Shown: positions 50,545 to 59,994 of the stretch, in pieces | How the letters are laid out: every line of letters begins with the position of its first letter | Position numbering within the stretch: position 1 is the first letter of the stretch | Assembly: GCF_006265225.1 (NCBI RefSeq) | Contig: NZ_VDCS01000009.1 | Coordinates: forward strand, 124,001 to 188,000 | Source of the DNA: Allotamlana fucoidanivorans | GTDB lineage: Bacteria > Bacteroidota > Bacteroidia > Flavobacteriales > Flavobacteriaceae | Direction of reading: 5' to 3' | Length of the DNA: 64,000 nt | The notes under the pieces: model-generated | What the model was told of the DNA's origin: nothing | What the model saw: only the letters and a program-made list of their open reading frames with translations | Databases searched by the model: none | Program-made: the position numbers and the translations under genes

Positions 50545-51393
50545 TTACCTTGGAGTAAAATTCACACTAACTTTTCCATATTGCCTACTAGGAGCATTAG
50601 AATCAGCTGGCCATTTACATGTAAAGGCAAACTTTTTAGCCGCTTTACTAAGACAATCTGTAATATTAGTTGTTCCTTTAGCTCCTGGTGTGGCCTCTAT
50701 CACAATACCATCTCTATTGACAACTATATTTACCACCACCAATCCATATTCATTTACACAACCTTCAATCAATTCATATTTTGGATCACCTCTTCCATTC
50801 AATCCATAACCGATTCCTCCTATTCCAGATCCAGGCATCCCCTTATATGGGGCATAAGGGTTTCCGTCAAGTTGCCCTTTATCTCCAGCCACGTCATCAT
50901 CACCTTCACTCCCTGTTGCAGTTCCCTCAGATTTACTAACACCTCCTATTAAAGCATCTAGTTTTTTCTTTTTTTCTTCCTGTTCACGCTTTTCTTTAGC
51001 TATACGTTCTGCTTCTGCTTTAGCCTTTGCTTCGGCAATAGCCTTAGCTTTTGCCTCTGCCTCTTTTTGTTTTTTTATGGCTATTTCTTCGGCATTATCT
51101 GCCGTCAATACTTCTTCTTTAGTTTCTGTAGATTTTGCTGGTTCAGGTTCTGATTTTGCAACATCAGGTTGCGGCAGTTCTTCAATCTTTTTAGGTTCTG
51201 ATTTGACTGGTTTAGTGGGTTGAATAGCACCTCTACCAACACTGGAATTTCCAAAATTTACCGCTACCCCATACTCCTCTGGAGGATCCATATATGTTGT
51301 TCCTACCACAAACAATAAAAGCACCAAAATAACAGTTATAAGCGCTGTTAGTTTAGCAGAATCTCTTTCATGTTTTGTTTTGAAGTATTTCAT
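50545..51393 (-). CDS. TonB-family energy transducer
   Basis: 282 residues. One N-terminal membrane segment (LTALITVILVLLLFVVGTTY) is followed by a Pro/Glu/Lys periplasmic spacer (about 55-110), a long Ala/Lys/Glu charged segment (about 110-150), a Gly-rich part, and a C-terminal TonB-like domain (YGLVVVNIVVNRDGIVIEAT, KFAFTCKWPADSNAPSRQYG). It would pass proton-motive energy from the ExbB/ExbD motor to outer membrane receptors. Its ATG overlaps the ExbD stop region by one base. Confidence 0.88.
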   Translation of the reverse strand: MKYFKTKHERDSAKLTALITVILVLLLFVVGTTYMDPPEEYGVAVNFGNSSVGRGAIQPTKPVKSEPKKIEELPQPDVAKSEPEPAKSTETKEEVLTADNAEEIAIKKQKEAEAKAKAIAEAKAKAEAERIAKEKREQEEKKKKLDALIGGVSKSEGTATGSEGDDDVAGDKGQLDGNPYAPYKGMPGSGIGGIGYGLNGRGDPKYELIEGCVNEYGLVVVNIVVNRDGIVIEATPGAKGTTNITDCLSKAAKKFAFTCKWPADSNAPSRQYGKVSVNFTPR

Positions 51394-51785
51394 TATTTAG
51401 GCTTTACAGCCAAAATTACTTTGAATTTATTCCTATTGGCAATGTCCATAACCTTTACCACATTTTCTACTGGCACTGATTTTTCAGCTCTTAATACTAT
51501 GGTTGGTTTTTCAGAAGATGATAATGCTGCTAAAAGCTCATTCTCCAGCACACTTTCACCCACCCGCTTCTGGTCTATATAGTACGTTAAGTTCTTCTTT
51601 ATACTAACTGCTACCGATTTTTTATTCTCTGTTTTCCCACTTGCTTTTGGTAAGATAATATCAATAGCATTAGTTGTTACCAAGGTAGAAGCAATCATAA
51701 AAAAGATAAGTAACAGAAATACAATATCTGTCATTGAAGACATATTGAATTCTGGTGTAACCTTATTTCTTCCTCTAAAATTCAT
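51393..51785 (-). CDS. ExbD/TolR biopolymer transport protein
   Basis: 130 residues. A short cytoplasmic N-terminus (FRGRNKVTPEFNMSSMTDI) leads into one membrane span (VFLLLIFFMIASTLVTT) with the conserved Asp just before it, then a periplasmic domain (ISIKKNLTYYIDQKRV, VVKVMDIANRNKFKVILAV). It is the stator partner of the ExbB-like protein, whose gene ends one base upstream, and energises the TonB-like protein downstream. Confidence 0.92.
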   Translation of the reverse strand: MNFRGRNKVTPEFNMSSMTDIVFLLLIFFMIASTLVTTNAIDIILPKASGKTENKKSVAVSIKKNLTYYIDQKRVGESVLENELLAALSSSEKPTIVLRAEKSVPVENVVKVMDIANRNKFKVILAVKPK

Positions 51786-51786
51786 A

Positions 51787-52488
51787 TTAAGTAGGTTCGT
51801 TTAGGTGATCTAAAAACTCCAAAGAATTAGCTTCCATTTTATACACCACCTTATCTGTTTTTACCACCAAATGATTATACGCCATATACGCCACAATACC
51901 AACAATAAGTCCAGCAACAGTTGTTGTCATAGCCGTGTATAAACCACTGGCTAAAACATCCATTTGAATGGTTCCTCCAGCATTAGCCAATTCAAAAATA
52001 GCAAGTATCATACCAATAACCGTTCCTAAGAATCCTATCATTGGCGCCGCACCTGAAATAGTTGCCAGAATACTTACATTTTTTTCTAACCCATAAATTT
52101 CTAATCGTCCAGCATTCTCAATGGCAGTATTAATGTCTGCAAGTGGCTTCCCTATTCTTGAAATACCTTTACCAATTAATCTTGATACAGGCGAATTTAC
52201 CTGAGCACAAAGCATTTGAGCCGAATCAATTTTACCATTACTTACATGGTCTTTGATTTGATTCATAAAATTGGCATCAACATTTGAAGCGGCTTTAATA
52301 GCAAAGATGCGTTCAAAATAAATATAAATAGCGCCTACCAAAAGTAAAAACAAAACAGCGATGATAACTTGTCCCGCAGCGCCGCCACTACTAATTAATT
52401 CTATAATTGAAAGCGTTTTTTCAACAGACTCTCCGTCAGTAAGAACTTCTGCACCTTCCTGTGCATTTTGTATCATTGTATTTAGCAT
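51787..52488 (-). CDS. ExbB/TolQ proton channel protein
   Basis: 233 residues with three membrane spans: one near 38-58 (VIIAVLFLLLVGAIYIYF), then after a cytoplasmic domain two more (ATISGAAPMIGFLGTVIGMI and LYTAMTTTVAGLIVGIVAYM). The APMIGFLGTVIGMI block is the MotA/TolQ/ExbB signature. It forms the inner membrane proton channel with ExbD. First gene of the exbB-exbD-tonB-folC unit. Confidence 0.93.
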   Translation of the reverse strand: MLNTMIQNAQEGAEVLTDGESVEKTLSIIELISSGGAAGQVIIAVLFLLLVGAIYIYFERIFAIKAASNVDANFMNQIKDHVSNGKIDSAQMLCAQVNSPVSRLIGKGISRIGKPLADINTAIENAGRLEIYGLEKNVSILATISGAAPMIGFLGTVIGMILAIFELANAGGTIQMDVLASGLYTAMTTTVAGLIVGIVAYMAYNHLVVKTDKVVYKMEANSLEFLDHLNEPT

Positions 52489-52547
52489 ATAGTATTACGT
52501 TTTTGCAACTGTATAACGTTTCTTTTCTTTATAAATTATGAATACTG

Positions 52548-53939
52548 TTAAAATAAAGTTCTGGTTACCATAAATCCAGCAGCTCCAACTAAAAACCCTA
52601 TTAAGGCTAACCACGAAATCTTTTTAAGATACCAAAAGAAGTCAATTTTTTCCATACCCATAGCCACAACACCTGCTGCTGAACCAATAATTAGCATACT
52701 TCCTCCAGTACCAGCAGAATAAGCTATAAAATGCCATAATTCATTATCAATTGGCTCATGAAACATACCTAAACTTGCTGCTACCAATGGTACATTATCT
52801 ATAACTGCAGAGCCTACCCCTAATAAAAGAACAACAATATCTGAAACACCTCCATGGTGCAACTCAGTGCCTAACATAGGCATACTTTCTTGTAATGAAT
52901 TAGCAAAACCAAATAAAATACCTAATGATTCTAAAGCCGCAACTGCCATTAAAATTCCTAAGAAAAATAAAATACTAGGCAATTCAATTTTAGATAAGGA
53001 ATAATGCACCGGACTATGATGGGCATGGGCATCGCTTTCTTCAGAATGATACTCAGTCATACTAAATTTAGAGCTACTATAAATTTCAGCAAAAATAGCT
53101 ACAACACCTAAAGATAACATCATACCAACATAAGGAGGTAAGTGTGTAATCATTTTAAAAATAGGCACAAAAACAATGGCGCCTAAACCTAAGTACAGCA
53201 TAAGTGAACCAAAGCGCGATTTCTTCTTTTCTTCAGTCTCTTCTATATCTAAATCACCTTTGAATGCAGGTAAAAACGATGCGATTAATGATGGTACCGC
53301 CATACATAAAAACGAAGGGAGCAATAAGTACCCTATTAAGTGCCCGGTGGTTACTTTTTTGCCAATCCACAGCATCGTAGTGGTTACGTCACCAATAGGC
53401 GACCACGCCCCGCCTGCATTAGCTGCAATAATAATTAAACCTGCAAACCATATACGTGTATTTCTATCTTTTACAATTTTTTGAAGTATAGAAATAAGTA
53501 CAATAGTAGCCGTAAGGTTATCAATGATAGCCGATAAAACAAAAGCTAGAATTGAAAAAATCCATAAAATCTTAGTCTTTTTCTTTGTTTTTATAAAATC
53601 TTTAATGGTTGCAAACCCATCAAAATAATCAATGATTTCAACAATGGTCATAGCGCCTAAAAGAAACACCAAAATTTCAGAAGTTTTCCCCAAATGATGC
53701 AATAATGTTTCTTCCATCAGGTGCATTTTTTCTTCATAGGCCAATAAGCCAAAATTTTCTAAAAGCTCATGCTTACTTGAATCAAACCAACTAGGGAAGC
53801 TTTCAAGACCTAAAGCAATTAATGCCCAACAAATGGCCATCATAACCAGCGCTGGTATTAATTTATCTATTCGAATAGTGTGCTCTAGGGTAATGGCTAA
53901 ATAGCCAATAACAAATACTAAGATAATTGCTGCTTCCAT
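52548..53939 (-). CDS. nhaD: Sodium/proton antiporter NhaD
   Basis: 463 residues with about a dozen hydrophobic segments. It matches NhaD of the ion-transporter superfamily: LVFLLGAMTIVEIIDYFDGF, ALSAIIDNLTATIVLISILQ, AANAGGAWSPIGDVTTTMLW, and VGSAVIDNVPLVAASLGMFH near the end. It exports sodium in exchange for protons at the inner membrane, which suits a marine habit. A His-rich cytoplasmic loop (ESDAHAHHSPVHYS) lies in the middle. It ends 59 bases before the exbB start and follows the amino acid dehydrogenase gene by eight bases. Confidence 0.93.
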   Translation of the reverse strand: MEAAIILVFVIGYLAITLEHTIRIDKLIPALVMMAICWALIALGLESFPSWFDSSKHELLENFGLLAYEEKMHLMEETLLHHLGKTSEILVFLLGAMTIVEIIDYFDGFATIKDFIKTKKKTKILWIFSILAFVLSAIIDNLTATIVLISILQKIVKDRNTRIWFAGLIIIAANAGGAWSPIGDVTTTMLWIGKKVTTGHLIGYLLLPSFLCMAVPSLIASFLPAFKGDLDIEETEEKKKSRFGSLMLYLGLGAIVFVPIFKMITHLPPYVGMMLSLGVVAIFAEIYSSSKFSMTEYHSEESDAHAHHSPVHYSLSKIELPSILFFLGILMAVAALESLGILFGFANSLQESMPMLGTELHHGGVSDIVVLLLGVGSAVIDNVPLVAASLGMFHEPIDNELWHFIAYSAGTGGSMLIIGSAAGVVAMGMEKIDFFWYLKKISWLALIGFLVGAAGFMVTRTLF

Positions 53940-53947
53940 AAATTTAG

Positions 53948-55174
53948 TTAAATTAGTTGTTCTAGTGCTATTGTATATGCGGTTGCACTAATTCCTGTTT
54001 TTAATTTATTTTTATTGTAAACGTTTTCAATAGCTTGTTTTATTCTGTTGGAGGTATCTTTGAATATGGCTTCATCAGTCATTTGTACTTTGCGCTCCAT
54101 AAAATATGCAAAAACACGAGCCATACCGCAGTTAGAGATAAAATCTGGAATTAAACTCACCTTATAATCGGTATGCTCCATAATAGGACCAAAGAAAATC
54201 TCTTTGTCAGCAAATGGCACATTTGCCCCACAAGACACTACTTCTAAACCACTATCAATCATTTCATCAATTTGATGAATCGTAATAAGACGAGAAGCTG
54301 CGCACGGTGCAAAAATTTCTGTTTTTAGTGACCAAATCGTTTTATTAATTTCTTCAAAAGGAATTAAATGGTCAGACACCAAAGTATTCCTTTCTTTCGC
54401 CAAAAACAAATTGGTTATTTGCTCATGGGTAAAGCCTTCTTCATTAATTAGTCCTCCAACCACATCAATGATACCTACAACTTTTGCTCCCATTTGAGAC
54501 AGATAAAAAGTAGCGGCAGCCCCAACATTACCAAACCCCTGAACTACAGCACGCTTCCCTTTTATAGAACCTCCATAAATATTATAATACTGCTTTACAG
54601 CTTCGGCCACCCCAAAACCAGTAATCATATCAGCGATTTTATATTTTTTGGAAACATTAGGAGAATAATCTGGATTTTCAATCACCTTAATAACGCCTTG
54701 ACGCAACTGGCCAATACGGTTTATTTTATCTGCCTCAGTAGGCCTAAAATGACCATTAAAAACGCCTTCTTGCGGATGCCAAACACCACTTTGCTCTGTA
54801 ATAGGAATAACTTCATGCGTCTCATCAACATTCAAATCGCCACCCGTACCATAATAACTTTTAAGTAATGGAGACACTACAGCATACCAACGTTCGAGCA
54901 CACCTTTTTTACGAGGATCTTTAGGATCAAAATTAATACCAGACTTAGCCCCTCCAATAGGTGGCCCAGACACGGTAAACTTAATTTCCATCGTTTTCGC
55001 TAAAGACAATACTTCATTCATATCAAGTCCTTTACGCATTCTAGTACCTCCACCAGATGCGCCACCTCGTAACGAGTTTATAACCACCCAACCTTCAGCT
55101 TCGGTTTCTGAGTCCTTCCAATTAAAGATAATTTCGGGTGCTTTATTTTCATATTTTTTTAATAATTCTTTCAT
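53948..55174 (-). CDS. Glu/Leu/Phe/Val-type dehydrogenase
   Basis: 408 residues. The N-terminal dimerisation domain shows GGASGGGTRMRKGL and the catalytic-lysine region PPIGGAKSGINFDPKDP; the NAD domain shows VVQGFGNVGAAATFYLSQMG. It oxidatively deaminates an amino acid, or forms glutamate in reverse. The lysine block differs from standard glutamate dehydrogenases, so leucine or another branched amino acid is possible. The nhaD gene is eight bases downstream. Confidence 0.9.
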   Translation of the reverse strand: MKELLKKYENKAPEIIFNWKDSETEAEGWVVINSLRGGASGGGTRMRKGLDMNEVLSLAKTMEIKFTVSGPPIGGAKSGINFDPKDPRKKGVLERWYAVVSPLLKSYYGTGGDLNVDETHEVIPITEQSGVWHPQEGVFNGHFRPTEADKINRIGQLRQGVIKVIENPDYSPNVSKKYKIADMITGFGVAEAVKQYYNIYGGSIKGKRAVVQGFGNVGAAATFYLSQMGAKVVGIIDVVGGLINEEGFTHEQITNLFLAKERNTLVSDHLIPFEEINKTIWSLKTEIFAPCAASRLITIHQIDEMIDSGLEVVSCGANVPFADKEIFFGPIMEHTDYKVSLIPDFISNCGMARVFAYFMERKVQMTDEAIFKDTSNRIKQAIENVYNKNKLKTGISATAYTIALEQLI

Positions 55175-55395
55175 CTCTTTTATTTTTTTAATAAAGATTT
55201 ATTGTGGTTTACAACACCCTATCCAAAGATGTCTTTACCCCATATCTTTATAAAACTGATTCATTTATAGCCTGTTAAAACCTTAAATTAAAATTAAGCC
55301 TAGCTAAAGCTGAGTCATAACAAAATGAGATTAAAAATTTTTTCTGAAACAAATATAAAAAACTAAAAATCTTTAAGGGAATTTTAAAGCCTTAA

Positions 55396-56460
55396 TTATG
55401 GTAGAAAAATTCTACCAGAACTATGATTTTTTGAAGCGCCCGTAACACTTTGAAGGCAGTTATTTTCATTTCTCAATTTAAGTACGCCAAGAAATCCAAA
55501 AATGAGTGCTTCTTTGAATTCAATAACCGATTTTGAAGGAATAACAACCTTTTTATTAGTAAGGCTTTCTATCCTGTTCATTAAAAAAGAATGGTACACA
55601 CCACCTCCAGAAAATAACACGTTTCCTTCTGAATAAAGATTAAATACCGCTGCAATTTGTATAGCCGCGTGCTCAACATAGGTTCTAAGAATATCAGAAA
55701 TACTCAATTGAAAAGCATCTATTACAGGAAAAACATTTTGCTTTACCCACTCTAACCCCAAAGATTTTGGGGGCGATTCGGTGTAAAACTCAAGTGCATT
55801 TAACGCTGCCAATAACTCTAAACTTAAGTCCCCTGAAGCCGCTATGCTTCCTTTATCATCATAATATAGCCCAAGTTGTTTCACATAATGATTAAGCACA
55901 ATATTAACGGGACAAACATCAAAGGCTATGCGGTCATTTCCCTCCTCCATAGAAACATTTGCAAACCCACCTAAATTGACACAGAAGTCGTACTCTGGAA
56001 ACAACAACCTATCGCCAATAGGCACTAACGGTGCTCCCTGACCTCCCATTTCAACATCCTGAACTCTAAAATCACAAACAACCTTTTCCCCAATCAAAAT
56101 TGCCAAATCGGGTTGATTGCCTATTTGATACGTTAATTGTTTATGTGGCTGATGTAAGGCTGTATGACCGTGAGAACAAATGGCATCTATATGTTGTATC
56201 TTATTTTTTTTGATAAAATCTTTAATAATACCCGATAAGTAAACGGTGTAATCAAAATCTAATTTTTTTAAAACTTCATCAGGAAGCGCTACCAATTCAC
56301 TCAGTTTTTTTTTCCAATGCGCATCATAATCCACAGTTTCTGCTTGAAGTATATCAAAGCGCCATGACTTATTATAATCAAAATTTACCTCAACCAGATC
56401 TACCCCATCTAATGATGTACCAGACATAACCCCAATAACATGATAACTATTTTTCTTCAT
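55396..56460 (-). CDS. anmK: Anhydro-N-acetylmuramic acid kinase
   Basis: 354 residues. Opens with VIGVMSGTSLDGVDLVEVNF, the signature of AnmK, then CSHGHTALHQPH, GQGAPLVPIGDRLLF, NLGGFANVSM and a late LFSGGGVYHSFLMNRIESL. It phosphorylates and hydrolyses anhMurNAc to MurNAc 6-phosphate when recycling cell wall. It is divergent from the acyl-CoA dehydrogenase gene. Confidence 0.94.
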   Translation of the reverse strand: MKKNSYHVIGVMSGTSLDGVDLVEVNFDYNKSWRFDILQAETVDYDAHWKKKLSELVALPDEVLKKLDFDYTVYLSGIIKDFIKKNKIQHIDAICSHGHTALHQPHKQLTYQIGNQPDLAILIGEKVVCDFRVQDVEMGGQGAPLVPIGDRLLFPEYDFCVNLGGFANVSMEEGNDRIAFDVCPVNIVLNHYVKQLGLYYDDKGSIAASGDLSLELLAALNALEFYTESPPKSLGLEWVKQNVFPVIDAFQLSISDILRTYVEHAAIQIAAVFNLYSEGNVLFSGGGVYHSFLMNRIESLTNKKVVIPSKSVIEFKEALIFGFLGVLKLRNENNCLQSVTGASKNHSSGRIFLP

Positions 56461-56485
56461 AGGCTGGTAAAAATAAGAATCATCA

Positions 56486-56516
56486 TTGATAAATTAACAC
56501 TAAAAAGCTATATTTG
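56486..56516 (+). promoter_or_regulatory. Bacteroidota-type promoter for the acyl-CoA dehydrogenase
   Basis: TTG at 56486-56488 is 20 bases before TATATTTG at 56509-56516, matching the flavobacterial consensus. It lies 40 bases before the ATG at 56556. Confidence 0.6.
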
Positions 56517-56555
56517 TGAATATTTTTTACGAAATCATCATTATAATTATGAATT

Positions 56556-57698
56556 ATGAATTTTAAACTTTCAGAAGAGCATATTATGATTCGCGATGCC
56601 GCTCGCGATTTTGCACGTACCGAATTACTTCCTGGTGTTATTGAACGTGATGAAAAACAGCACTTTCCTGATGATCTTGTAAAAAAAATGGGGCATTTAG
56701 GCTTTATGGGAATCATGGTCGACCCAAAATATGGAGGCAGTGGCATGGATGCGATTTCGTACGTGCTCATTATGGAAGAATTATCTAAAATAGATGCCTC
56801 CGCCTCAGTCATTGTATCGGTAAACAACTCATTAGTTTGCTATGGATTAGAAACATATGGCACCGAAGAACAAAAAGAGAAATATCTTACCAAACTAGCT
56901 ACAGGTGAATTTATTGGAGCCTTTTGCCTAAGTGAACCTGAAGCGGGTAGTGATGCTACTTCACAAAAAACAACAGCTATTGATAAAGGTGACCATTACT
57001 TAATTAATGGCACAAAAAACTGGATTACTAGTGGCGGACGTGCCGATGTGTATATTGTGATTGCTCAAACCGACAAAGATAAAGGATCACATGGTATCAA
57101 TGCTTTTCTTGTTGAAAAAGGCACCGAAGGTTTTCACGTAGGTCCTAAAGAAGATAAATTAGGTATTCGCGGAAGTGATACCCATACACTTCAATTTAAT
57201 GATGTAAAAGTTCCTAAAGAAAATAGAATTGGAGTGAACGGCTCCGGATTCAGATTTGCAATGAAAACCCTTTCTGGAGGGCGTATAGGTATTGCAGCCC
57301 AAGCCTTAGGTATAGCATCAGGAGCTTACGAATTAGCATTAAAATATTCGAAAGAACGAAAAGCATTTGGCACTGAAATTTGCAATCATCAAGCTATTGC
57401 TTTTAAACTTGCCGATATGGCTACCGATATTGAGGCCGCTCGTCACCTTGTAATGAAAGCGGCCTGGGAAAAAGACCAAGGTTTAAGTTATGACTACTCT
57501 AGTGCCATGGCCAAATTATACGCTTCAAAAGTAGCTATGGAACATACTGTTGAAGCCGTTCAAATACATGGTGGCAATGGCTTTGTAAAAGAGTATCATG
57601 TAGAACGCCTTATGCGTGATGCTAAAATTACTCAAATTTATGAGGGCACGTCAGAGATTCAAAAAATTGTCATTTCTAGAAGCCTGTTAAGGGATTAA
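56556..57698 (+). CDS. Acyl-CoA dehydrogenase
   Basis: 380 residues, normal for the family. Seen: FARTELLPGVIERDEKQHFP, FCLSEPEAGSDATSQKTTAI (FAD and substrate site), NGTKNWITSGGRADVYIVIA, KTLSGGRIGIAAQALGIA, and the catalytic Glu near the end in QIYEGTSEIQKIVI. It should introduce a trans-2 double bond into a short- or medium-chain acyl-CoA and pass electrons to ETF. The chain specificity cannot be read. It is transcribed alone from the promoter noted above. Confidence 0.94.
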   Translation: MNFKLSEEHIMIRDAARDFARTELLPGVIERDEKQHFPDDLVKKMGHLGFMGIMVDPKYGGSGMDAISYVLIMEELSKIDASASVIVSVNNSLVCYGLETYGTEEQKEKYLTKLATGEFIGAFCLSEPEAGSDATSQKTTAIDKGDHYLINGTKNWITSGGRADVYIVIAQTDKDKGSHGINAFLVEKGTEGFHVGPKEDKLGIRGSDTHTLQFNDVKVPKENRIGVNGSGFRFAMKTLSGGRIGIAAQALGIASGAYELALKYSKERKAFGTEICNHQAIAFKLADMATDIEAARHLVMKAAWEKDQGLSYDYSSAMAKLYASKVAMEHTVEAVQIHGGNGFVKEYHVERLMRDAKITQIYEGTSEIQKIVISRSLLRD

Positions 57699-58029
57699 AT
57701 GTTTGTTTTCAACACGTTTATGTTCACAAAGCCTTACCGAAGAAAAAACACTTGGCAGATTATTTTCAGAAACAAATGGCATCACATAAGTTTATTAATC
57801 CTAATTTAGTGCAGTACCATTTTTTATCCTGTTGGTTCTCGGCAAACTTATAATCGCTTTTTATAAAAAATTGATTCGTCATTTATCTCTTAAAAGGACG
57901 CCATTCATAACGTTGTGTTTTAAGCACTTCAATAAAACAAAAAGATCTTTATCTATAATTTATGTTAAGTCGCACTATTTATATCGACTTAAGTTTTTAG
58001 ATTTATAACTTTAACCGAAAAATAACCTT
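57699..58029. other. 331-base spacer upstream of the arsenosugar cluster
   Basis: No convincing gene. One frame runs about 50 codons without a stop but resembles no family and has no good start. The 3' end holds an inverted repeat and a -7-like box, described separately. Confidence 0.6.
57965..57992. promoter_or_regulatory. Inverted repeat before the arsenosugar operon
   Basis: TTAAGTCG and CGACTTAA are separated by 12 bases. A TAACTTTA box (58006-58013) follows, a near match to the -7 consensus, 17 bases before the ATG at 58030. The repeat would overlap the -33 region, as an operator would. Five T follow the right arm, so a small terminator or attenuator is an alternative. Confidence 0.45.
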
Positions 58030-58365
58030 ATGCAGAAGACATACTACGACCCAGCTGATTTAAGAAAATTTGGAAAAATAAGTGAATGGAGTGAAGAGCT
58101 AGGCGATAAATTTTTTGAATACTACGGAAAAGTTTTTGAGGAAGGGGCTCTTACAGCACGTGAAAAAGCACTTATTGCCCTTGCTGTTGCCCACACAGAA
58201 CAATGTCCTTATTGTATAGACGCCTATACCAAAGACACGTTGCAACGAGGCGTTACTAAAGAAGAAATGATGGAAGCTATTCATGTGGGTGCCGCTATAA
58301 AAAGTGGAGCCACTTTAGTACATGGTGTACAAATGATGAATAAAGTGAACAAGTTAGATGGCTAA
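58030..58365 (+). CDS. AhpD-like CPYC protein of the arsenosugar cluster
   Basis: 111 residues of the carboxymuconolactone decarboxylase/AhpD fold: TAREKALIALAVAHTEQCPY with the redox pair Cys59 and Cys62 (CPYC), then GVTKEEMMEAIHVGAAIKSG and VHGVQMMNKVN. Database naming for this group is arsenosugar biosynthesis-associated peroxidase-like protein. It could handle thiol or arsenical redox in the pathway. It is the first gene, 65 bases before arsS. Confidence 0.85.
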   Translation: MQKTYYDPADLRKFGKISEWSEELGDKFFEYYGKVFEEGALTAREKALIALAVAHTEQCPYCIDAYTKDTLQRGVTKEEMMEAIHVGAAIKSGATLVHGVQMMNKVNKLDG

Positions 58366-58430
58366 TATTCTTGCTTATGCTTTTAGTTCACCTCAAATAA
58401 TTACAACCTCTTAAAAAGATAGCATATTAA

Positions 58431-59486
58431 ATGGCAACAATCTCCCTTCATAAACGTGAAAATGCATTAGCACAAAGCAAAAAACAGCTAGAAATTCTCT
58501 CTAACGGTATATTCAAAAGTGGAGAACTACCAACATTTAAAACAAAACTAGCAGAAACAGGCCAATTTCCCCTTAAGGCTAAAACGTTAGAAATTCTCCA
58601 AATAAATTTGGGATACATGTGTAACCAAGTTTGCGAACATTGCCATGTGGACGCTGGGCCAGATCGTAAAGAAATTATGACCCAAGACACCATGCAACAA
58701 TGTTTGGAAGTGATTAAAACTACAGACGCCCATACTTTAGACTTAACTGGTGGTGCCCCAGAAATGAATCCGAATTTTAAATGGTTTGTTGAAGAAGCAG
58801 CAAAAGCTGGAATAAAAGACTTCATTGTACGCTCAAATCTTACCATTATTACCGCCAATAAAAAATATCATGACTTACCTGAGTTTTTTAAAAAACATAA
58901 CATTCATGTAGTAAGTTCTATGCCACACTGGACACGCGGAAAAACAGATAAACAACGTGGTGATGGCGTTTTTGACGCCTCTATAAAGGCATTAAAAATG
59001 TTAAATGATGTGGGGTACGGCATGCCAAATAGTACTTTAAAATTAGATCTGGTTTATAATCCTTCTGGAGCCTTTTTACCAGGTAATCAAGCCTCTATGG
59101 AAAAAGATTTTAAAAAAGCTTTGATAGAAGACTTTAATATTCAGTTCCACCACCTTTTTGCCATTACCAATCTGCCAATTTCACGATTCTTAGATTACTT
59201 AATGGCTTCGGATAACTATGAAGACTATATGTACGCCCTGGTAGAAGCATACAATCCTTTAGCCGTTCAAAACCTTATGTGCACCAACACGCTTTCAGTA
59301 AGTTGGGATGGCTTTTTATATGATTGTGATTTTAACCAAATGTTAGAACTACCCGTAAATAGTAAAATAAAACACATTTCTGAATACAATGCAGCGTTGT
59401 TAGAAAACAGAACCATTATTACCTCACAGCATTGTTTTGGCTGTACCGCAGGTGCCGGTAGTAGTTGTCAGGGCACAGTAGCTTAA
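58431..59486 (+). CDS. arsS: Radical SAM protein ArsS, arsenosugar biosynthesis
   Basis: 351 residues. The radical SAM cluster motif is CxxxCxxC at Cys64, Cys68 and Cys71 (GYMCNQVCEHCHVDAGPDR), with LDLTGGAPEMNPNF (SAM binding) following. The C-terminus is Cys-rich (NLMCTNTLSVSWDG, DCDFNQM, HCFGCTAGAGSSCQGT), as in the ArsS family. ArsS is known to join a deoxyadenosyl group to a dimethylated arsenical, giving a 5'-deoxy-5'-dimethylarsinoyl adenosine, the arsenosugar precursor. No in-frame TGA marks a selenocysteine form. It works with ArsM, encoded 2 kb downstream. Confidence 0.93.
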   Translation: MATISLHKRENALAQSKKQLEILSNGIFKSGELPTFKTKLAETGQFPLKAKTLEILQINLGYMCNQVCEHCHVDAGPDRKEIMTQDTMQQCLEVIKTTDAHTLDLTGGAPEMNPNFKWFVEEAAKAGIKDFIVRSNLTIITANKKYHDLPEFFKKHNIHVVSSMPHWTRGKTDKQRGDGVFDASIKALKMLNDVGYGMPNSTLKLDLVYNPSGAFLPGNQASMEKDFKKALIEDFNIQFHHLFAITNLPISRFLDYLMASDNYEDYMYALVEAYNPLAVQNLMCTNTLSVSWDGFLYDCDFNQMLELPVNSKIKHISEYNAALLENRTIITSQHCFGCTAGAGSSCQGTVA

Positions 59487-59496
59487 AAGATTTATT

Positions 59497-59994
59497 ATGA
59501 AACACTTTATAGTCATTGCCTTTATCTTCTTAATATCGTCTTCTAGTTTTAGCCAAAAGCAATTGGAAAAACTCCTTCAGAAAGAGAACAACGGTAGTAT
59601 TCCCTATATCCATATCCGTGAATTAGTAAATTCAATTGACACTATAATTTTGCTTGATGCCCGAGCGCGCAAAGAATACAACATTAGTCATCTTAAAAAT
59701 GCGCAATATATAGGCTATGATTTTTTTAATATAGACACAATTATTAAGCTTATACCTGAGAAAACTTCTCAAATTGTAGTGTATTGCTCATTAGGCATTC
59801 GGTCTGAAGATATAGCCGTAAAACTAAAACAAGCGGGTTATAGTGATGTAAAAAATTTGTATGGTGGTATTTTTGAATGGAAAAATCAAGGCCATAAGGT
59901 ATACAACTTAAAAGAAATTGAAACCGATAGCATCCATACATTTTCAAAAGCGTGGAGCAAGTGGTTAAAAAAAGGCATAAAAGTGTATGACTGA
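59497..59994 (+). CDS. Exported rhodanese-domain protein
   Basis: 165 residues with a signal segment (FIVIAFIFLISSSSFSQ). The rhodanese domain has LLDARARKEYNISHLKNAQY, the active-site Cys97 in YCSLGIRSEDIA, and YSDVKNLYGGIFEWKNQGH. It would transfer sulfur in the periplasm, or handle arsenic-thiol species there. It lies ten bases after arsS and overlaps the next start by eight bases, so it belongs to the operon, but its role in the pathway is not known. Confidence 0.87.
   Translation: MKHFIVIAFIFLISSSSFSQKQLEKLLQKENNGSIPYIHIRELVNSIDTIILLDARARKEYNISHLKNAQYIGYDFFNIDTIIKLIPEKTSQIVVYCSLGIRSEDIAVKLKQAGYSDVKNLYGGIFEWKNQGHKVYNLKEIETDSIHTFSKAWSKWLKKGIKVYD

Noticed and set aside
57719-57850. Possible gene remnant after the acyl-CoA dehydrogenase
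   Set aside because: About 50 codons are open in one frame, but there is no start context, no recognisable similarity and no partner reading frame.
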